NCBI GenBank assembly: GCA_034420495.1
Contig: DAOULG010000170.1
Location: forward strand, 1-9,218
Direction: 5' to 3'
Source: VYDC01 sp034420495
GTDB lineage: Bacteria; Chloroflexota; Dehalococcoidia; UBA2979
Length of the DNA stretch: 9,218 nt
Positions 6,326-9,218 of this stretch are shown piece by piece (within the stretch, counting starts at the first letter, position 1; each line of letters opens with the position of its first letter). Under the pieces are notes generated by a model. That model made no database searches and was not told where the DNA came from. It was given only the letters and a program-made list of their open reading frames with translations. Made by a program: the position numbers and the translations under genes.

Positions 6326-6730
6326 CTAGTCGTGCGGGTAGAGGAGGGCGAGGGCGCCCGAGAACTCCCGCGGGTGGACGTAGACCATCCCCTCGATGGG
6401 GTTGCCCGGCCCGGGATCGCCGATCATCCGGACGCCGGCGTCGCGGAGCCGCTCGACGGTGGCCGGCACGTCGCTCACGTGGAAGGAGAGCAGGTAGAGA
6501 CCGCCGCCGTTGTGGGAGTCGACCCAGCTCTTGATGGGGCCCTCGCGCGTCGGAGCCCAGAGCTCGACGAAGGTCGGGCCGGTGCGGAACATCGCGACGC
6601 TCAGCCCCGTCTCCTCGTTCTCGCTGGCGAATTCCGGCTCGACGCCCAGGATCGTGCTGTACTGCCGGATCGCCTCGTCCATATCCGCGACGGCGTGGAC
6701 GACCCCGCCGATGCGCACCCCCGAACCCAT
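6326..6730 (-). CDS. VOC-family (glyoxalase/methylmalonyl-CoA epimerase-like) protein
   Basis: A 134-residue single-module vicinal-oxygen-chelate protein. ATG 6730 follows AAGGAGG with a 5-nt spacer, the strongest ribosome site in the window. The arrangement resembles methylmalonyl-CoA epimerase: GGVVHAVADMDEAIRQY with His12, FVELWAP with Glu56, LLSFHVSD with His84, and the end HPREFSGALALLYPHD. His12, Glu56 and His84 match three metal ligands. The fourth ligand, a Glu in the last strand of canonical members, aligns with Leu129. It may therefore bind metal differently, bind ligand without metal, or act as a partner protein. Epimerase, lyase or dioxygenase roles cannot be separated from sequence alone. 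It follows the hydrolase-fold gene after 41 nt and precedes the NIPSNAP gene by 14 nt. Confidence 0.85.
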   Translation of the reverse strand: MGSGVRIGGVVHAVADMDEAIRQYSTILGVEPEFASENEETGLSVAMFRTGPTFVELWAPTREGPIKSWVDSHNGGGLYLLSFHVSDVPATVERLRDAGVRMIGDPGPGNPIEGMVYVHPREFSGALALLYPHD

Positions 6731-6771
6731 GCATCCCTCCTTAGCTGCCGCGGGCGCCGCCCGCCCGCCGC

Positions 6772-7614
6772 CTAGACGCCCGGATCGCCCAGGAAGTCGC
6801 GCACCGCGGCTCCCCAGAGCTCCGGCCCCTGGTCGATCGTGAACATCCCCTCGCTGGGGAGGAGCGCGAGGCGCGCGCGCGGGATCCGCCGCTCGAGCTC
6901 CTCGCCGATCGGGCGCAGCTTGCTGCTCTCGCCGTAGACGAGGAGCGTCGGCGCGGCGATGCGCGGCGCGTTCCCCTCGGTGTCGTAGCGGCAGATCGCG
7001 TAGGGGCCGGCGCCCTCCCAGCCCATGTGCCCGTAGGCCTCCTCGCACCCGGCCACCGAGTTCACCCGCAGGTTGTCGATGAGGCGCTGGGTGACGTGGT
7101 CGAAGTCCACGCCGGGCCGGTCGCCGCCCATCCGCTTCCAGATCTCGATGAGATGAGAGCCGTCGGGGCGCTCCTCGTAGTAGCGGTGGATGTTGCTGTG
7201 GAGCTCGAGGCCGGCCGGGTTGGCGTAGTTGCCGACCTCGTCGAGCACGAGGCGGTCGATGCGGCCGGGGAACCCGGCGGCGACCTCGACGGCGATCACG
7301 CCGCCGGTGTGCGTCCCGAAGAGGTCGACGCGGTCGAGCCCGAGCCCGTCGAGGAACCAGGCGACCGACTGCGCGTACTGCCCGACGCTGCGGTAGGGCT
7401 CGGGGGGCCGCGAGGACTCGCCGTAGCCGAGCGTCGTCATCGCGATGAGCCGCCTCCCCGGGATCAGGGGGAAGTGGGGCTCGAAGGAGGCCGAGGAGGC
7501 CGGCGTCGCGTGCATCAGCAGGAGCGGCGGCCCCTCGCCGGCCTCGCGGTACTCGATGTCGCCGTGCGGCGTCTCCACGAAGCCGCGCCTCACCCGCCGC
7601 TGTTGGGTCGTCAT
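6772..7614 (-). CDS. Alpha/beta-hydrolase-fold protein lacking the usual catalytic triad
   Basis: A 280-residue protein with a full alpha/beta hydrolase core. It starts at ATG 7614 behind GGGAGGGAGG. It shows LLLMHATPASS (oxyanion-loop HGxP-like, His35), TTLGYGESSRP (the usual GxGxS loop region) and DGLGLDRVDLFGTHTGGVIA (nucleophile elbow). At the elbow, Gly-x-Ser-x-Gly reads G-T-H-T-G, putting His102 where the nucleophile should be. The acid position after strand 7 (usually GxxD) reads GESS (Ser231). The catalytic His (usually GH followed by F or a polar residue) reads EGMFTID (Met257). It is likely not a conventional serine hydrolase; it may use other chemistry or act as a binding scaffold. 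It opens the four-gene minus-strand cassette. Confidence 0.85.
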   Translation of the reverse strand: MTTQQRRVRRGFVETPHGDIEYREAGEGPPLLLMHATPASSASFEPHFPLIPGRRLIAMTTLGYGESSRPPEPYRSVGQYAQSVAWFLDGLGLDRVDLFGTHTGGVIAVEVAAGFPGRIDRLVLDEVGNYANPAGLELHSNIHRYYEERPDGSHLIEIWKRMGGDRPGVDFDHVTQRLIDNLRVNSVAGCEEAYGHMGWEGAGPYAICRYDTEGNAPRIAAPTLLVYGESSKLRPIGEELERRIPRARLALLPSEGMFTIDQGPELWGAAVRDFLGDPGV

Positions 7615-7650
7615 CGCCCGCCTCCCTCCCGTCCGCTCCGAGAGCTGAGA

Positions 7651-7659
7651 ACGCTATCA
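7651..7659 (-). promoter_or_regulatory. Candidate extended -10 promoter for the minus-strand cassette
   Basis: Read on the minus strand this is TGATAGCGT, matching TGN-TANNNT. It lies in the 70-nt gap between the deacetylase stop and the hydrolase-fold start, leaving a leader of about 30 nt that holds the Shine-Dalgarno. The cassette could thus be transcribed independently of the deacetylase gene. Confidence 0.4.
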
Positions 7660-7684
7660 CAGCGCCGGGGATCCGGGCCGGAGG

Positions 7685-8713
<1,029 letters not shown>

Positions 8714-8800
8714 GCCGCGACGGTGCGCCGGGCACCGCGCCGCGGTCAAGGGCGGCGGCCCGATCCGGTCCCGCCCTGACGCGCGCGTGAGCTTCCATAA

Positions 8801-8824
8801 CGATTGTGCGATTCCGCACGATCG
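8801..8824. repeat. 24-bp palindrome, candidate operator
   Basis: Left arm CGATTGTGCG, spacer ATTC, right arm CGCACGATCG: ten paired positions with one T-G mismatch. Size and symmetry suit a dimeric helix-turn-helix repressor. It lies 88 nt upstream of the deacetylase start and 28 nt upstream of the candidate -10 box of the divergent gene, so one protein could control either or both. Confidence 0.5.
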
Positions 8825-8851
8825 GGAGATCCGGGGCCGTGACAATCGACG

Positions 8852-8859
8852 TATACCCT
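8852..8859 (+). promoter_or_regulatory. Candidate -10 box for the Tat lipoprotein gene
   Basis: TATACCCT contains both TATACC and TACCCT (TANNNT). It is one of few AT-containing stretches in the region and faces the + strand gene. No -35 hexamer at standard spacing was seen. The implied leader would be about 140 nt. Confidence 0.3.
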
Positions 8860-9008
8860 GCGACGATGCCGCGTGCGGCTACCGCGCAAGCGTGGTAGAA
8901 ATCGCGACTCGGGCCATGGTGTCGCTGGACCGCCCGTGCGGCCGGCAGGAGGGGCGTGTTCGGCCCGGCGGCAGGAAGCAGGCAGATAGGGAGGCAGTGA
9001 AGGAGATT

Positions 9009-9218
9009 ATGGAGATCAATGTCTTGCGCGAGCGCGTCACGCGCCGGGCGTTCCTGAGAGGGAGCGCGCTCGGTGGTGTCGGGCTCGCCACCGCGGCCGT
9101 CATCGGCTGCGGGGATGACGACGACGACGACGGTGGCCAGACGACCGCTCCGGCGGCGACCGCGGCTCCGGCGGCGGCCGCGGCCGCAGCGACCGCGGCT
9201 CCGGCGGCGACCGCCGCC
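9009..9218 (+). CDS. Tat-exported lipoprotein, probably an ABC solute-binding protein, 3'-truncated
   Basis: Only the first 70 codons are in the window. ATG 9009 gives a compact Tat signal: RVTRRAFLRG (Arg12-Arg13), a hydrophobic Ala/Gly/Val/Leu stretch, then a lipobox VIGC with lipidated Cys34. After it come GDDDDDDGG and an Ala/Pro/Thr linker, the pattern common in solute-binding lipoproteins of Chloroflexota and related bacteria. The binding domain itself lies outside the window, so the solute-binding role is inference. Start alternatives are GTG 8997, ATG 8916 and TTG 9024. AAGGAG lies only 3 nt before ATG 9009, which is short, so the exact start is uncertain. The protein would be folded in the cytoplasm, exported by Tat and anchored on the outer face of the membrane. 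Confidence 0.75.
   Translation, partial: MEINVLRERVTRRAFLRGSALGGVGLATAAVIGCGDDDDDDGGQTTAPAATAAPAAAAAAATAAPAATAA
9147..9215 (+). repeat. 18-bp imperfect direct repeats encoding an Ala/Pro/Thr linker
   Basis: Copies of GCTCCGGCGGCGACCGCG begin at 9147, 9165 (two changes near its end) and 9198 (last base changed). Each encodes A-P-A-A-T/A-A. They lie just after the lipidated Cys and the Asp run. This is probably a flexible spacer that expands and shrinks by slippage. Confidence 0.7.

Larger units (their letters stand above)
8714..9008. other. Divergent intergenic region
   Basis: 295 nt between the divergent deacetylase and Tat-lipoprotein genes, with locally lower GC around 8790-8870 than its surroundings. 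It contains the palindrome at 8801-8824 and a -10-like box at 8852-8859. A + strand frame is open from ATG 8916 into the lipoprotein gene, but its residues do not resemble a Tat n-region. No RNA gene was recognised. Confidence 0.6.

Noticed and set aside
8714..8845. Longer N-terminus of the deacetylase from ATG 8845
   Set aside because: The extra 44 residues do not resemble the family and would run through the palindrome; the family N-terminus begins at GTG 8713.
8866..8898. A 10-codon leader peptide (ATG to TAG) before the Tat lipoprotein gene
   Set aside because: Too short to judge, no Shine-Dalgarno, no run of one amino acid and no attenuator hairpin seen after it.
8916..9008. Longer N-terminus of the Tat lipoprotein from ATG 8916
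   Set aside because: In frame, but it has no Shine-Dalgarno and would put about 42 residues before the twin arginine, longer than usual; kept only as an alternative.

Overview
This is a very GC-rich, densely coded bacterial window with nearly every third codon position G or C. The organism is probably a member of Chloroflexota (Dehalococcoidia/SAR202-like) or a deep Actinomycetota lineage. That inference rests on the base composition, GTG starts, TANNNT-like -10 boxes, a likely leaderless gene, and a Tat-exported lipoprotein with an Asp run and an Ala/Pro/Thr linker at the right edge. No rRNA, tRNA, CRISPR array or insertion sequence was seen, and the lineage cannot be fixed from this sequence alone.

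Left block (+ strand, 3-1234): the 3' part of signal peptidase I (lepB) overlaps orotate phosphoribosyltransferase (pyrE). The pyrE reading frame has no ATG, GTG or TTG where the protein should begin. The best-placed codon behind a GGAGG Shine-Dalgarno is ATC.

Middle block (+ strand, 1277-4974): an isocitrate lyase/PEP-mutase superfamily carbon-carbon lyase, apparently leaderless, is followed after 7 nt by a cobalamin-independent methionine-synthase-like (UROD/MetE fold) enzyme. After a hairpin-bearing gap comes a family-5 solute-binding protein with no export signal. A GC-rich hairpin region separates this block from the convergent minus-strand genes.

Right block (- strand, transcribed from 8713 down to 5066): a zinc-dependent histone-deacetylase-family amidohydrolase is followed by a tight four-gene cassette. 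The cassette encodes an alpha/beta-hydrolase-fold protein whose three catalytic positions all look replaced, a VOC-fold protein lacking its last metal ligand, a NIPSNAP-family protein, and a protein made of two fused Dabb domains. Three of the four are small alpha+beta barrel-type proteins, which suggests one pathway acting on a small organic substrate. The substrate is unknown.

Right edge (+ strand, 9009-9218): a divergent, truncated Tat lipoprotein, probably another ABC transporter solute-binding protein. The 295-nt divergent intergenic region holds a 24-bp near-perfect palindrome, a good operator candidate.

The most notable observations are the triad-less hydrolase-fold protein and its cassette, the missing pyrE start codon, the export-signal-free solute-binding protein, and apparent losses of metal ligands in the VOC and MetE-like proteins.
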